The notes beneath the pieces were generated by a model that saw nothing but the letters and a program-made list of their open reading frames with translations, did not search any database and was not told the origin of the DNA. A stretch of DNA of 64,000 bases from Nocardia coubleae NBRC 108252 (GTDB lineage: Bacteria; Actinomycetota; Actinomycetes; Mycobacteriales; Mycobacteriaceae): NCBI RefSeq assembly GCF_001612805.1, contig NZ_BDBD01000018.1, positions 372,001 through 436,000 on the forward strand, in the 5' to 3' direction. Shown here piece after piece: positions 35,286-44,254 of this stretch. Each line of letters starts with the position of its first letter. The stretch's first letter is position 1. The translations under genes were made by a program, and so were the position numbers.

Positions 35286-36131
35286 ATGCCGAGCTACCTC
35301 CACGAGGGTTTGCTTGATCTGTTCCGCACCGACGCTCTGCTGGCACCGACGTTGCTGGCAGATGAGTTCGGCATCCCACTACCCGGCTTGTCCCGGATGC
35401 GGGCCGAGTCGTGCGACTTCACCGATATCGGGCCGAAGGAGTTCCGCGGCGATCTCGCACTCAGCACCCACGACGATCGCGATCTGCCGGTGCTCGGGGT
35501 CTGTGTCGAGGTCCAGTTGGCGGCCGACGATGTTCGGCGCTGGAAGTGGCCGGTCTACCTGACCACATTGCGGTCCAGATTGTGCTGTCCCGTGGTGCTG
35601 TTGGTGGTGACGCCGAACAGGAAGGTGGCGAAGTGGGCAGAACAGCCGATCGAGCTCGACAATGTCGGATCCGTCGTCCAGCCGCTGGTGCTAGGTCCCG
35701 ACCGCTTCCCGGTAGTGACCGACCCCGACGAAGCCCGACGCCGTCCCGAGCGCGCGACATTGTCGGCTATCGCCCACGGTGCGGGGCCGCATATGGAGGA
35801 GGTCCTCGCCGCCTTCCTCGCCGGCCTGATGAAAACCGACGACGAACATGCGAAAATGTATCTTGATCTGGTCGACGACGCGTTGACCCTCGCGGCAAGC
35901 CGACGCCTGGAGGACCTCATGAAAAGCACTCCCGAGTACCGCGGCCGCATCGCCACCAAGTACGTGGCAAGCGAACGTGCGCACGCTGTGCTCACCGTGC
36001 TGACTGCCCGAGGACTCGAGCTTTCAGCGGCGCAACGCGCCCAGCTCGCCGCGTGCACGGATTTGGAACAGCTCGACGCTTGGTTGACCGAGGCTGCCAC
36101 CGCAACGCGCACCGATGAACTTTTCAGCTGA
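35286..36131 (+). CDS. Rpn-like PD-(D/E)XK nuclease-fold protein
   Basis: A 281-aa protein of the large actinobacterial group with a recombination-promoting-nuclease/transposase-like core. The N-terminus is MPSYLHEGLLDLFR, and the likely nuclease residues are Asp in FRGDLAL and Glu-X-Gln in VCVEVQL, followed by RRWKWPVYLTTLRSRL. The C-terminal 60 residues (VLTVLTARGLELSAAQRAQLAACTDLEQLDAWLTEA) are a helical module repeated in the next ORF. Rpn proteins cut DNA and can drive recombination; the role of this branch is unknown. Confidence 0.72.
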   Translation: MPSYLHEGLLDLFRTDALLAPTLLADEFGIPLPGLSRMRAESCDFTDIGPKEFRGDLALSTHDDRDLPVLGVCVEVQLAADDVRRWKWPVYLTTLRSRLCCPVVLLVVTPNRKVAKWAEQPIELDNVGSVVQPLVLGPDRFPVVTDPDEARRRPERATLSAIAHGAGPHMEEVLAAFLAGLMKTDDEHAKMYLDLVDDALTLAASRRLEDLMKSTPEYRGRIATKYVASERAHAVLTVLTARGLELSAAQRAQLAACTDLEQLDAWLTEAATATRTDELFS

Positions 36132-36354
36132 GGTGTGCCCGTTCGAAGAAGCCGATGAGTACCGGGCTGAGGGACATGCGCAAGGGCGGATTATCCAAGC
36201 TGCGCAGAACGTTCTGACGGTGCTTACCTCGCGGCGGCTGGAGTTGTCGGCGCAGCAGCGCGAGCAGCTTGCCGCATGCACCGATCTCGATCAGCTGGAA
36301 GCCTGGCTGTTGCAGGCCGTCACAGCAACCAGCGCAGACGAATTATTCGGCTGA
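36115..36354 (+). CDS. duplicated C-terminal module of the Rpn-like protein
   Basis: A 79-aa ORF overlapping the previous stop by 17 bp. From residue 24 it closely repeats the last 55 residues of the upstream protein (VLTVLTSRRLELSAQQREQLAACTDLDQLEAWLLQAVTATSADELFG against VLTVLTARGLELSAAQRAQL ... ATRTDELFS). It has no nuclease core. It is either a remnant of a tandem duplicate or a translated stand-alone module; small C-terminal forms made separately are known for some Rpn proteins. Confidence 0.6.
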   Translation: MNFSAEVCPFEEADEYRAEGHAQGRIIQAAQNVLTVLTSRRLELSAQQREQLAACTDLDQLEAWLLQAVTATSADELFG

Positions 36355-36403
36355 ATCCCGGATCTGCCCGGGCGGAGTCGAGCCCGCCCGGGCAGGTGCG
36401 GAT

Positions 36404-36619
36404 TCAGGCGGGGCAGACGGCGGCGGAGCCGCACTGGAGCTGGCGGAAGAGGTCGGCGAAGTCATCGAGGATGGCGCTGCCGGAGGTTGCTCCGCCCGGG
36501 GCGGGCTCGCCGGGGGCGACCACGGGGGCGAGGGGAGCCGCGGTGGCGGGGCCTGCGGTGAGGACTGCTCCGAATGCCAGTGCGGTGATGCCCGCGGCGA
36601 CCAGCTTGGTGAACGACAT
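36404..36619 (-). CDS. small secreted protein
   Basis: A 71-aa precursor with a signal peptide (MSFTKLVAAGITALAFGAVLTAGPATA). The mature part is a Pro/Gly/Ala-rich stretch and a C-terminal helix with two Cys (QLQCGSAAVCPA), which could form a disulfide. GGATCC just upstream gives only a weak ribosome site. A similar secreted protein ending in paired cysteines lies at 44.3 kb. The function is unknown. Confidence 0.65.
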   Translation of the reverse strand: MSFTKLVAAGITALAFGAVLTAGPATAAPLAPVVAPGEPAPGGATSGSAILDDFADLFRQLQCGSAAVCPA

Positions 36620-36935
36620 GGTGGATCCTGTTCGGTTCTCGATGGTGGATAGCGGTTCGCAGTCTCGCATATTTGACCGATCAGTCTCAATAGATACGAG
36701 ACGGAAAACATTGCAACCAAGTAGCTTTCGACATAACCGGAACGAACAGTATGCTTTGACGACTCACGATCGCAGGTCGGCGACGGCAACTCCGGCGCGG
36801 AAATCGCAGGTGAGGCAGGGTCGTTCGGTGCCGGGCAGGCGAGCGGACGGTTCGCGCTGTATATGATCCACTCGCTGTGCTCGGGGGGAAGATCTCATGG
36901 AGACCCCGCGCGTCTTTCAACAGGAGGGGTTGTCC
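36620..36935. promoter_or_regulatory. divergent intergenic region
   Basis: No gene is seen in these 316 bp between two exported-protein genes. The central part (about 36665-36760) is AT-richer and contains GTCTC-N9-GAGAC (36684-36702), a possible operator, and TTTGAC near 36754 as a possible -35 for the lipoprotein. Confidence 0.35.
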
Positions 36936-37457
36936 GTGCGAAACCGAATTGCGCTGTGCGCCACCGTCGTGGCCACGGGAATGCTGCTGGCCGGATGTCA
37001 GGAGGAACTGCCGAGCGGCAAGCCCGCCACGCCGTCGTCCACCACGACGAGCGCCCAGGCGCCTGCCACGCCGAACGCCGACGGCGTGCTGAACCCAGGC
37101 GACACGGGCAAGCTCGAATCCGGTGTCGAGCTGTCGATCCTGAAGGTCGAGGCCGACGAGGTGGAGCGCGAGGGCACCGTGTCGGTGTTCACCTTCCAGC
37201 TCAACAACACGGGAAAGACCACGCTCGACAACTGGTCGCGTCCCACCCTGGTGTACGGCGCCGACGGCACCGCCGCCGAATACGTGCTGTCGCTGGACAA
37301 GAAGTACCAGTACGGCATGGAGGGCAAGCTGCCGCCCGGGTCCAAGCAGACCATCAAGATCGCCTACGCGGTGCCGGTCGACAAGCTGAACCCCGCGGTC
37401 ATCACCTCCGAAGAGCTGATCTGGCGCGGCGACTTCAGTAAGTACAACAAGGGCTGA
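36936..37457 (+). CDS. lipoprotein with DUF4352-like domain
   Basis: A 173-aa lipoprotein: lipobox MLLAGC (Cys about 21), a Thr/Ala/Pro linker, then an immunoglobulin-like beta domain (SVFTFQLNNTGKTTLDNWSRPTLVYGADG ... LPPGSKQTIKIAYAVP) of the DUF4352 type often found on exported actinobacterial proteins. The GTG start at 36936 follows AGGAGGGG by six bases; an in-frame ATG at 36897 is less likely. The role is unknown. Confidence 0.8.
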   Translation: MRNRIALCATVVATGMLLAGCQEELPSGKPATPSSTTTSAQAPATPNADGVLNPGDTGKLESGVELSILKVEADEVEREGTVSVFTFQLNNTGKTTLDNWSRPTLVYGADGTAAEYVLSLDKKYQYGMEGKLPPGSKQTIKIAYAVPVDKLNPAVITSEELIWRGDFSKYNKG

Positions 37458-37567
37458 CCACCTCCGCCGGCCGGATCGACAGATCCGGTCGGCGTCGCCG
37501 CCCCGACTGGCTAGCGTGGGTGGATGGAATCGCACTACGAAACGTGCCCGTCGACAGGGCAGCCGTC

Positions 37568-38311
37568 ATGAGCACCATCCTCATCACCGGTGCCAGCTCG
37601 GGGCTCGGCGCGGAGATGGCCCGCCAGTTCGCGGCCCTCGGCTACGACCTCGGCCTGTGCGCCCGCCGCACCGAGCGCCTCGACGAGCTGCGCACCGAGA
37701 TCCTCGCCGAACACCCCGACCGGGTCGTCTCGGTGAAACAGCTCGATGTCACCGACGACACTGCTGTGTTCACCGTCTTCGACGAGTTCGCCGACGAGTT
37801 CGGCACCATCGACCGGGTGATCGTCAACGCGGGACTCGGCAAGGGCGCACCGCTGGGTACCGGTAAGCATGCGGCCAACCGTGAAACCGCCGTGGTGAAT
37901 TTCCTTGCGGCGCTGGCCCAAACCGAGGCGGCCATGAAGATCTTCCGCGCTCAGGGCAGGGGTCATCTGGTGATGATCTCCTCGATCTCCGGCCTGCGTG
38001 GAATGCCCAAAACCCTCACCACCTATGCCGCGACCAAGGCCGGAATTGCCGCACTCGCCGAGGGGCTACGCGCCGAAGCCGTTCCTGGCGTGGATGTCTC
38101 GGTGATCTATCCCGGCTATATCCGCTCGGAGATGAACGACCGCATCAAACACGAACCGAAGTTCATGGTCGACACCGAAACCGGCGTACGCGCCATGGTC
38201 GCGGCGATCGAGAAGCGCCGCGCCAAGGCGTATGTCCCCAGTTGGCCGTGGGTGCCCCTGGGCTACGCCCTACGCGTCCTGCCATCGCGTGTCGTGCGCA
38301 AAATGCTCTGA
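37568..38311 (+). CDS. SDR-family oxidoreductase
   Basis: A 247-aa short-chain dehydrogenase: TGASSGLG cofactor motif at about 8-15, NAGLG, catalytic Ser in VMISSISG and Tyr-X3-Lys in YAATKAG, and YPGYIRSEM after it. The absence of an extra domain places it in the classical SDR class; the substrate is unknown. The ATG at 37568 gives the usual five-residue lead to the first strand. It ends at a strong terminator shared with the convergent permease gene. Confidence 0.9.
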   Translation: MSTILITGASSGLGAEMARQFAALGYDLGLCARRTERLDELRTEILAEHPDRVVSVKQLDVTDDTAVFTVFDEFADEFGTIDRVIVNAGLGKGAPLGTGKHAANRETAVVNFLAALAQTEAAMKIFRAQGRGHLVMISSISGLRGMPKTLTTYAATKAGIAALAEGLRAEAVPGVDVSVIYPGYIRSEMNDRIKHEPKFMVDTETGVRAMVAAIEKRRAKAYVPSWPWVPLGYALRVLPSRVVRKML

Positions 38312-38319
38312 ATACCACG

Positions 38320-38351
38320 AAGGCCGTGCGGGCAGAAGCCCGCACGGCCTT
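38320..38351. terminator. bidirectional terminator
   Basis: A perfect 14-bp stem (AAGGCCGTGCGGGC) with an AGAA loop and short A/T flanks lies between convergent genes. Confidence 0.85.
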
Positions 38352-38361
38352 TGATGACGGA

Positions 38362-39987
38362 TCAGTGCTGGCGAGGCAGCAGGTGCACGCCGTGCTTGTC
38401 CGTCGACAACGCCAGCGACGAGATGTACTGGATCTCGCCCTCAGGCCCGGGGACGGCCGAGGCGATCATGTCGGGACGCTCGAACTCCAGGCCGGTGACG
38501 TGGCAGGGGAGTAGTTCGCCCGAGGGGTTGCCGTGTTCGTCGAACATGGGGGTCTCGATGCCGTCGTCGGAGCGGCGCAGGTAGTACTTGCCCTTGGTCG
38601 CCAGCGCGGTGAGCGGGGTGGCGATGAACGACACGAGGACCGCGACCAGCGGGGAGTACGGCTTCAGCAGCTCACCGAACAGCCCGAAGAAGGTCATGAT
38701 CGACAGCAGCGCCGACAACCCGAAACCGACCAGGCCAACGGGGTTGAAGTCGTAGAGCATGCCGCGCCGGAATTCCGGCACCTTCGGCGAGATCTTCAGC
38801 AGGTACTTGTTGACCGCGATGTCGGTGGCGACGGTGACGATCCAGGCGATGCCGCAGTTGGCGTAGAAGCCGAGGATGCTGTTGAGGAAGTCGAACATGT
38901 TGGCTTCCATCAGGATCAGCGCGACGACCAGGTTCACCACGAGGAACACCAGGCGACCGGGGTAGGTCTTGGTGACACGGGTGTAGGAGTTGGTCCAGGC
39001 CAACGAGCCGGAGTAGGCGTTGGTGACATTGATCTTCACCTGGCTGATCACCACGAGCACCACCGCGAGCGTCATGGCAAGCCAGCCGGGAACCATATCG
39101 CGGTAGATCTCCAGGAACTGGTGCACCGGCTGGTTCGCGATCGACTGCGCCGCGGGCAGATTCGCGATCAGATACACCGCGAGGAACAGGCCGACCACCT
39201 GCTTGGCCGCACCGAACAGCACCCAGCCGGGCCCGGCCAGCAGCATCCAGCCCCACCACTTGGCCCGGTTCTCCGGGGTGCGCGGCGGCATGAAGCGCAG
39301 GTAGTCGATCTGCTCGGCGATCTGGGCGATCAGCGACAGGCACACACCGGCGGCCAGCAGCGCACCGGACACGCTCACACCCTGGCCGTCCTTACCGCCG
39401 TAGGCGAAGAACGAACCGACCGATTCGGGGTGGCGAACCAGCAGGAACCCGAACGGCGCGACCATCAGCAACAGCCACAGCGGCGTGGTCCACACCTGCA
39501 ATTTGGCCAGGGTGTTCATGCCGTAGATGACCAGCGGGAAGATGATGACCGTCGAGGCGAGATACCCCAGCCACAACGGAATTCCGAGCCCTAATTCCAG
39601 GCCCTGCGCCATGATCGAACCTTCGAGCGCGAAGAAGATGAAGGTGAACGAGGCGAACACGATATTGGTGATCACCGACCCGTAGTAACCGAATCCGCTA
39701 CCGCGCGTGATCAGGTCGAGATCGATGTTGTAGCGCGCCGCGTAATAGGCGAGCGGAAAGCCGGTGAGCATCACCACGACGGCGAAGATACCGATGCCGA
39801 TCAGGGCGTTTCCGGTGCCGTGCGCGATGCCGATATTGGCGCCGATCGCGAAATCCGCCAGATACGCGATGCCGCCGAGCGCGGAGATGCCGACGACCGC
39901 CGGACTCCATTTTCGGTAGCTCCGGGGGGCGAAGCGCAGCGTGTAGTCCTCGAGTGTTTCTTTGGCGGCGGTATCTACTCCGGCCAT
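38362..39987 (-). CDS. NCS1-family purine/cytosine-type permease with hydrophilic tail
   Basis: A 541-aa transporter with 12 predicted helices of the nucleobase:cation symporter-1 family (GGIAYLADFAIGANIGIAHGTGNAL at helix 1, LPAAQSIANQPVHQFLEIYRDMVPG, VKINVTNAYSGSLAWTNSYTR). About 75 residues after the last helix form a soluble tail (RRSDDGIETPMFDEHGNPSGELLPCHVTGLE). It probably imports a purine, pyrimidine or related nucleobase; the substrate cannot be fixed from sequence. It stands alone, without catabolic neighbours. Confidence 0.87.
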   Translation of the reverse strand: MAGVDTAAKETLEDYTLRFAPRSYRKWSPAVVGISALGGIAYLADFAIGANIGIAHGTGNALIGIGIFAVVVMLTGFPLAYYAARYNIDLDLITRGSGFGYYGSVITNIVFASFTFIFFALEGSIMAQGLELGLGIPLWLGYLASTVIIFPLVIYGMNTLAKLQVWTTPLWLLLMVAPFGFLLVRHPESVGSFFAYGGKDGQGVSVSGALLAAGVCLSLIAQIAEQIDYLRFMPPRTPENRAKWWGWMLLAGPGWVLFGAAKQVVGLFLAVYLIANLPAAQSIANQPVHQFLEIYRDMVPGWLAMTLAVVLVVISQVKINVTNAYSGSLAWTNSYTRVTKTYPGRLVFLVVNLVVALILMEANMFDFLNSILGFYANCGIAWIVTVATDIAVNKYLLKISPKVPEFRRGMLYDFNPVGLVGFGLSALLSIMTFFGLFGELLKPYSPLVAVLVSFIATPLTALATKGKYYLRRSDDGIETPMFDEHGNPSGELLPCHVTGLEFERPDMIASAVPGPEGEIQYISSLALSTDKHGVHLLPRQH

Positions 39988-40180
39988 TTACCTCTCTCCT
40001 TCATCCGCTGCCGCTCGAATTCGGCGACTCACCGACGGTCGTGCACGGATGTAGACGGGTATTTTCCGATTCGTTACGCCGCTGTTACGTACCGTGAGGG
40101 TGACCGGGGTCACCGAAACCATCCACACCGAAACAAGCACGGATGTATGTTTCGCAGAGGCCGAACGTCAGGAGCGAACA

Positions 40181-41404
40181 GTGTTCGAGTGGTCCGAAAC
40201 CGATCTGATGATCCGCGATGCCGTGCGGACCTTCATCGACAAGGAGGTTCGCCCGCACCTCGACGCGCTCGACAGCGGCGAGATGCTGCCGTACCCGATA
40301 CTGCGAAAGCTGTTCAGCCAGTTCGGCATCGACACCATGGCCGAGGACATGGTCACCAAGATGCTCGCCAAGGAGGAGAGCGGAGAGGGTGGCGGGAGCA
40401 AGCGCGGCCCGTTCGGCGATCAGCAGTCGATGATGGCGGTGCTCATCAGCGAATTGTCCGGGGTGTGTATGGGTTTGGTGTCCGCGCTCGGGGTGAGCAT
40501 CGGCCTGGGCGCCACCACCATCATGTCGCGTGGCACGCTCGCGCAGAAGCAGCGCTGGCTCGCCGACATCGTGACTCTGCGCAAGGTGGCCTCCTGGGCG
40601 ATCACCGAACCCGACTCCGGCTCGGACGCGTTCGGCGGCATGAAGACTCGCGTCGAACGCGACGGTGAGGACTACATCCTCAACGGACAGAAGACCTTCA
40701 TCACCAACGGCCCGTGTGCCGACGTGATCATCGTCTACGCCAAGCTCGACGAGGGCGACGGTGCCGACAAGCGTGATCGCAAGGTGCTCACCTTTGTGCT
40801 CGACAAGGGCATGGAGGGCCTCACCCAGGGCAAACCGTTCAAGAAGATGGGCCTGCACTCCTCACCCACCGGCGAACTGTTCTTCGACAACATCCGGCTC
40901 GGTAAGGACCGGCTGCTCGGCGAGACCGAGGACCACCGCAGTGGCGACGGAAGGGAAAGCGCCCGAGCGAGTTTCACCGCCGAGCGGATCGGTGTGGGCT
41001 TCATGGCGCTCGGCGTGATCGAGGAATGCCACCGACTGTGTGTGGATTACGCGCGCAACCGCACCCTGTGGGGTCAGGAGATCGGGCGCTTCCAGCTGAT
41101 CCAGCTCAAGCTGGCCAAGATGGAAGTCGCGCGGATCAATGTGCGCAACATGGTGTTCAACGTGCTCGAGCGCAGTAAGGCCGGTAAGCCGCCGAGCCTG
41201 GCCGAGGCCTCGGCGATGAAGCTGTACTGCTCCGAGGCCGCCACCGAGGTGGCGATGGAGGCCGTGCAGCTGTTCGGCGGCAACGGGTACATGAGCGAGT
41301 ACCGCGTCGAACAGCTCGCCCGCGACGCCAAGTCGCTGATGATCTACGCGGGCAGCAACGAGATCCAGGTGACCCACATCGCCAAGGGCCTGCTCGCGCG
41401 CTGA
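40181..41404 (+). CDS. acyl-CoA dehydrogenase
   Basis: A 407-aa FAD enzyme for the first oxidation step of acyl-CoA degradation. FAD/substrate motifs: ASWAITEPDSGSDAFGG, FITNGPCADVIIV and NRTLWGQEIGRFQLIQ. At the site of the MCAD catalytic base (usually YEGTNEIQ) it has IYAGSNEIQ, so Glu is Ala; the Glu in TAERIGVGFMALG (helix G) could act instead, as in isovaleryl- and long-chain enzymes. The GTG start at 40181 has GGAG upstream. It is immediately convergent with a hydrolase gene. Confidence 0.92.
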   Translation: MFEWSETDLMIRDAVRTFIDKEVRPHLDALDSGEMLPYPILRKLFSQFGIDTMAEDMVTKMLAKEESGEGGGSKRGPFGDQQSMMAVLISELSGVCMGLVSALGVSIGLGATTIMSRGTLAQKQRWLADIVTLRKVASWAITEPDSGSDAFGGMKTRVERDGEDYILNGQKTFITNGPCADVIIVYAKLDEGDGADKRDRKVLTFVLDKGMEGLTQGKPFKKMGLHSSPTGELFFDNIRLGKDRLLGETEDHRSGDGRESARASFTAERIGVGFMALGVIEECHRLCVDYARNRTLWGQEIGRFQLIQLKLAKMEVARINVRNMVFNVLERSKAGKPPSLAEASAMKLYCSEAATEVAMEAVQLFGGNGYMSEYRVEQLARDAKSLMIYAGSNEIQVTHIAKGLLAR

Positions 41405-42265
41405 TCACACCGCGCGCAGGTGCCCCCGGCTGGCGTAGATGTGCTCGGCGATGAGCGTCGCGATCCGGTCGGGGGCCTCCAGCATCGGTACGTGCCCCAC
41501 CCCGTGTACCAGGATGCGATCCGCCGACGCGGGCAGTTCGCGCAGGTAGTGGGTGGCGTAGACGCTGTTGGGGATGATCCGGTCGTACTCGGCGAGCAGC
41601 ATGCGGATGGGTGTTTCCAGCTCGGCGAGGTCGTCCATGCCGGGCGCGCGCAGGCTGCCGAGGATCAGCGGCACGATCACGTCGCAGTGCAGTGCGGCGA
41701 TGAGCGTGGTGACCAGTTCGTGGCGTGGCACGGCTCCGGTGCGTTTGGTCAGCAGCAGCGCCGTGGCGTGCTGCACCAGCCGGTTGTTGAGCGCGACGTC
41801 ACCGAGACGCCTGCCGACCGCGATGAACGGCAGCAGCGACGCGAACTTGACGCCGATCCTGATCTGAGTGATCGAGGGCGAGGCCCAACCGCCCGCCGCC
41901 GCGATGGTGGTGAGGGTGCGGGCCCGGCCGCGTCGCGCGAGCTCGAGACCCACCCAGCCGCCGAGCGAATTCCCCGCGATATGGCAGGTGCGCCAGCCCA
42001 ATTCGTCGAGCTGGTCCTCGATCTGGTCGGCCAGGGCGTACACGTCGAGCGTCCAGCCCTCGACCTTCGGCCCACCCCAGTGCCCGGCGAACGCGGGCGC
42101 GTACACCTCGCAGTGGGCGGCCATGCGGTGGGCGACCTGCTCCCAACAGTGTGGCGACAACATGAATCCGTGCAACAGCAGCACCGGGTCGCCGGACCCG
42201 AGATGCAGGGCCGCGACCGGCTCCGGGCGGGCGGGGGACTTGGCGGTGCGTGACGTCATCGTCAT
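41405..42265 (-). CDS. alpha/beta-fold hydrolase
   Basis: A 286-aa hydrolase: oxyanion motif LLLHGFMLSPHCW, nucleophile Ser in AGNSLGGW, an acid candidate in LLAEYDRIIP and catalytic His in HGVGHVPMLEAPDR. It is complete for the catalytic triad. The substrate is unknown. The stop directly abuts that of the acyl-CoA dehydrogenase. GAAGGGG favours the ATG at 42265. Confidence 0.88.
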   Translation of the reverse strand: MTMTSRTAKSPARPEPVAALHLGSGDPVLLLHGFMLSPHCWEQVAHRMAAHCEVYAPAFAGHWGGPKVEGWTLDVYALADQIEDQLDELGWRTCHIAGNSLGGWVGLELARRGRARTLTTIAAAGGWASPSITQIRIGVKFASLLPFIAVGRRLGDVALNNRLVQHATALLLTKRTGAVPRHELVTTLIAALHCDVIVPLILGSLRAPGMDDLAELETPIRMLLAEYDRIIPNSVYATHYLRELPASADRILVHGVGHVPMLEAPDRIATLIAEHIYASRGHLRAV

Positions 42266-42404
42266 CACCCCTTCCTGGACGACAGTGTCCTGTTACCCGA
42301 GGTTACGCGGGGGAACCGCCGAGCGCGGGCTGTTGCCGGGCCGGCGATCACAACGTTCGCGCCGCCGGGTTGTTCCCCTACACGTTCGGGAATACCCGCC
42401 GATG

Positions 42405-42410
42405 TACCGT
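42405..42410 (+). promoter_or_regulatory. -10 element, leaderless xth operon
   Basis: TACCGT (TANNNT) is followed by seven bases and the GTG of exonuclease III, with no ribosome site, the pattern of leaderless transcription. Confidence 0.45.
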
Positions 42411-42417
42411 CCTACGC

Positions 42418-43197
42418 GTGGCAATCATTCTCTCGACCGTGAACGTCAACGGTGTCCGCGCGGCGGCGACCAAAGGCATGCTCGCCTGGCTCGACGCCAC
42501 CGAAGCCGACATCGTCTGCCTGCAGGAGACCAGGGCCACCGACGCGCAAACCGCCGCCGCGCTGGCTCCCGCACTCGCGGCCGGGTGGGTGCTCACCCAT
42601 GCCGAACCGGAGTCGAAGGGTCGTGCCGGTGTCGGCATCCTGTCGCGGCGCGCGCCCGACGCGGTGCGGATCGGTTTCGGCAGCACCGAGTTCGCCGCGT
42701 CGGGGCGCTACCTCGAGGCCGACTTCGGCGAGCTCACCGTGGCGAGTGTGTACGTGCATTCGGGCGAGGAGAACACGCCCAAGCAGGACGAGAAGTACCG
42801 CTTCATGGCCGAACTCGGCGCCTACCTGAAGACTCGGACCGGCGAGTTCGTGGTGAGCGGTGACTGGAACATCGCGCCCGCCGAGGTGGACCTGAAGAAC
42901 TGGAAGGGCAACCAGAAGTCGGCGGGCTTCCTGCCCCAGGAACGTGCCTGGATCGCCGAACTGCTCGCCGCGGGCTACGTCGACGTGGTCCGCGCCCTGC
43001 ACCCCGATGTCGCGGGCCCGTACAGCTGGTGGTCCTACCGCGGCCGCGCCTTCGACAACGACTCCGGTTGGAGAATCGATTACCAGCTCGCCCGAGGTGA
43101 ACTCACCGGCCGCGCCAAGCAGGCCGTCGTCGAACGCGCCGCCGCCTACGACCAGCGCTGGTCCGACCACGCGCCGGTTACTGTGCAATACCGATGA
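42418..43197 (+). CDS. xth: exodeoxyribonuclease III (AP endonuclease)
   Basis: A 259-aa member of the Xth/ExoA family for base-excision repair, with the family motifs STVNVNGVRAA, IVCLQETRA (metal Glu), GDWNIAP, GWRIDYQLA and the terminal SDHAPVTV (catalytic His). Its stop overlaps the ATG of the secreted RNase gene (ATGA), which in turn overlaps the barstar-like gene, so three genes are translationally coupled. Confidence 0.93.
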   Translation: MAIILSTVNVNGVRAAATKGMLAWLDATEADIVCLQETRATDAQTAAALAPALAAGWVLTHAEPESKGRAGVGILSRRAPDAVRIGFGSTEFAASGRYLEADFGELTVASVYVHSGEENTPKQDEKYRFMAELGAYLKTRTGEFVVSGDWNIAPAEVDLKNWKGNQKSAGFLPQERAWIAELLAAGYVDVVRALHPDVAGPYSWWSYRGRAFDNDSGWRIDYQLARGELTGRAKQAVVERAAAYDQRWSDHAPVTVQYR

Positions 43198-43688
43198 ACA
43201 TCTCACGGAAAACTCTCGGTCTGCTCGGCGGACTCGTCCTTGTCCTCGCCGCGCTCGGTCTGACGCTGTTCGGTGGTCGCGGTTCGGATACGACCACGGC
43301 GGCGACCACCACCCGCGCGGTCGCGTCGTCGACCGCGCCGAAACCCGCGGCCCCTGCGGCGAAACCGTCGGCGAATCCGTCTGCGGCGCCGGTCACGAAG
43401 GTGGCGGGGGTCCCGGATCGGGCCTATGCCACGCTCGTCGAGATCGATGCGGGGCGCTGGCCGGATTCGGCGAACGCGCCCGGCACCAAGGGTGGCGAGC
43501 AGTTCATGAACCGGGGAACCAAACTGCCGCCCAAGGATTCGGCGGGCAATCCGGTGAAGTATCAGGAATGGGATGTGAATCCCAAGCAGCGCAACCGTGG
43601 TCGCGACGCGGAACGCATCGTCACCGGCAGCGACGGCAGCGCCTGGTACACCGGTGACCACTACGAAACGTTCACGAGGATGCGCTGA
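43194..43688 (+). CDS. secreted guanyl-specific ribonuclease (RNase Sa/barnase family)
   Basis: A 164-aa precursor: one N-terminal membrane/signal helix (LGLLGGLVLVLAALGLTLF), an Ala/Pro/Thr linker of about 40 residues and a C-terminal microbial RNase N1/T1 domain of about 95 residues. Catalytic residues are visible: Glu in YQEWDVNP, Arg in RDAERIVTG and His in DHYETF. The domain has all active residues and should cut RNA after guanine. The helix may be cleaved or may act as an anchor. A barstar-like inhibitor is encoded directly behind, sharing one base. Confidence 0.9.
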   Translation: MNISRKTLGLLGGLVLVLAALGLTLFGGRGSDTTTAATTTRAVASSTAPKPAAPAAKPSANPSAAPVTKVAGVPDRAYATLVEIDAGRWPDSANAPGTKGGEQFMNRGTKLPPKDSAGNPVKYQEWDVNPKQRNRGRDAERIVTGSDGSAWYTGDHYETFTRMR

Positions 43689-44161
43689 TGCCGATGACGC
43701 TGTCGCAGTTCCTTGCCCGCCCACCCGCCGACGCGCCCGCCGCGGCCGACGCACCGGTGCTCGGCGCCATGGCGGTGGATGCCAACCAGTTCAGCGCCAT
43801 CCGCTACGACGCCCCCGCCGACTATCGCGTGCGCGAACTGCGCGGCACCAAGATGCGCGATGTCACCACCCTGTTCGACGAGTTCGCGGCCGCCTTCCAG
43901 TTCCCGTACTACTTCGGCGCGAACAAGGACGCCTTCGACGAATGCCTGCGCGACCTCGACGATTTCGTCGGCGACGCACCCGGTTACGTCGCGGTTGTCC
44001 GCACCGCCGACGACCTGCTGGCCGACGAGCCCACCGAACGCGCCTGGTTCGAGGCGGCCATGCGCGATTGCGCCGCCTACTGGTCGCGTCGCGATGTGGT
44101 GTTCCGTGTTGTCCTGCAAGGCGACCCGGTTACCTTCGGTGCGGTAGCGATCAGCGGATGA
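43688..44161 (+). CDS. barstar-family ribonuclease inhibitor
   Basis: A 157-aa cytosolic protein whose middle part is barstar-like: ELRGTKMRDVTTLFDEFAAAFQFPYYFGANKDAFDECLRDLD, where barstar has its helix-2 Asp/Tyr RNase-contact region. Start and RNase stop overlap as TGATG, so synthesis is coupled to the RNase. It should protect the cell from RNase that folds before export. It is about 65 residues longer than barstar itself, with a 45-residue N-terminal extension. Confidence 0.88.
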   Translation: MPMTLSQFLARPPADAPAAADAPVLGAMAVDANQFSAIRYDAPADYRVRELRGTKMRDVTTLFDEFAAAFQFPYYFGANKDAFDECLRDLDDFVGDAPGYVAVVRTADDLLADEPTERAWFEAAMRDCAAYWSRRDVVFRVVLQGDPVTFGAVAISG

Positions 44162-44254
44162 TGCCGAGGGAATTGGCGTCTCCCGCCGGCTGATCGGCCC
44201 GCTTAACGTTGCCGCCGGTGCGGCCGATTCGAGGCCGCCGGTGAGGAGAACACG

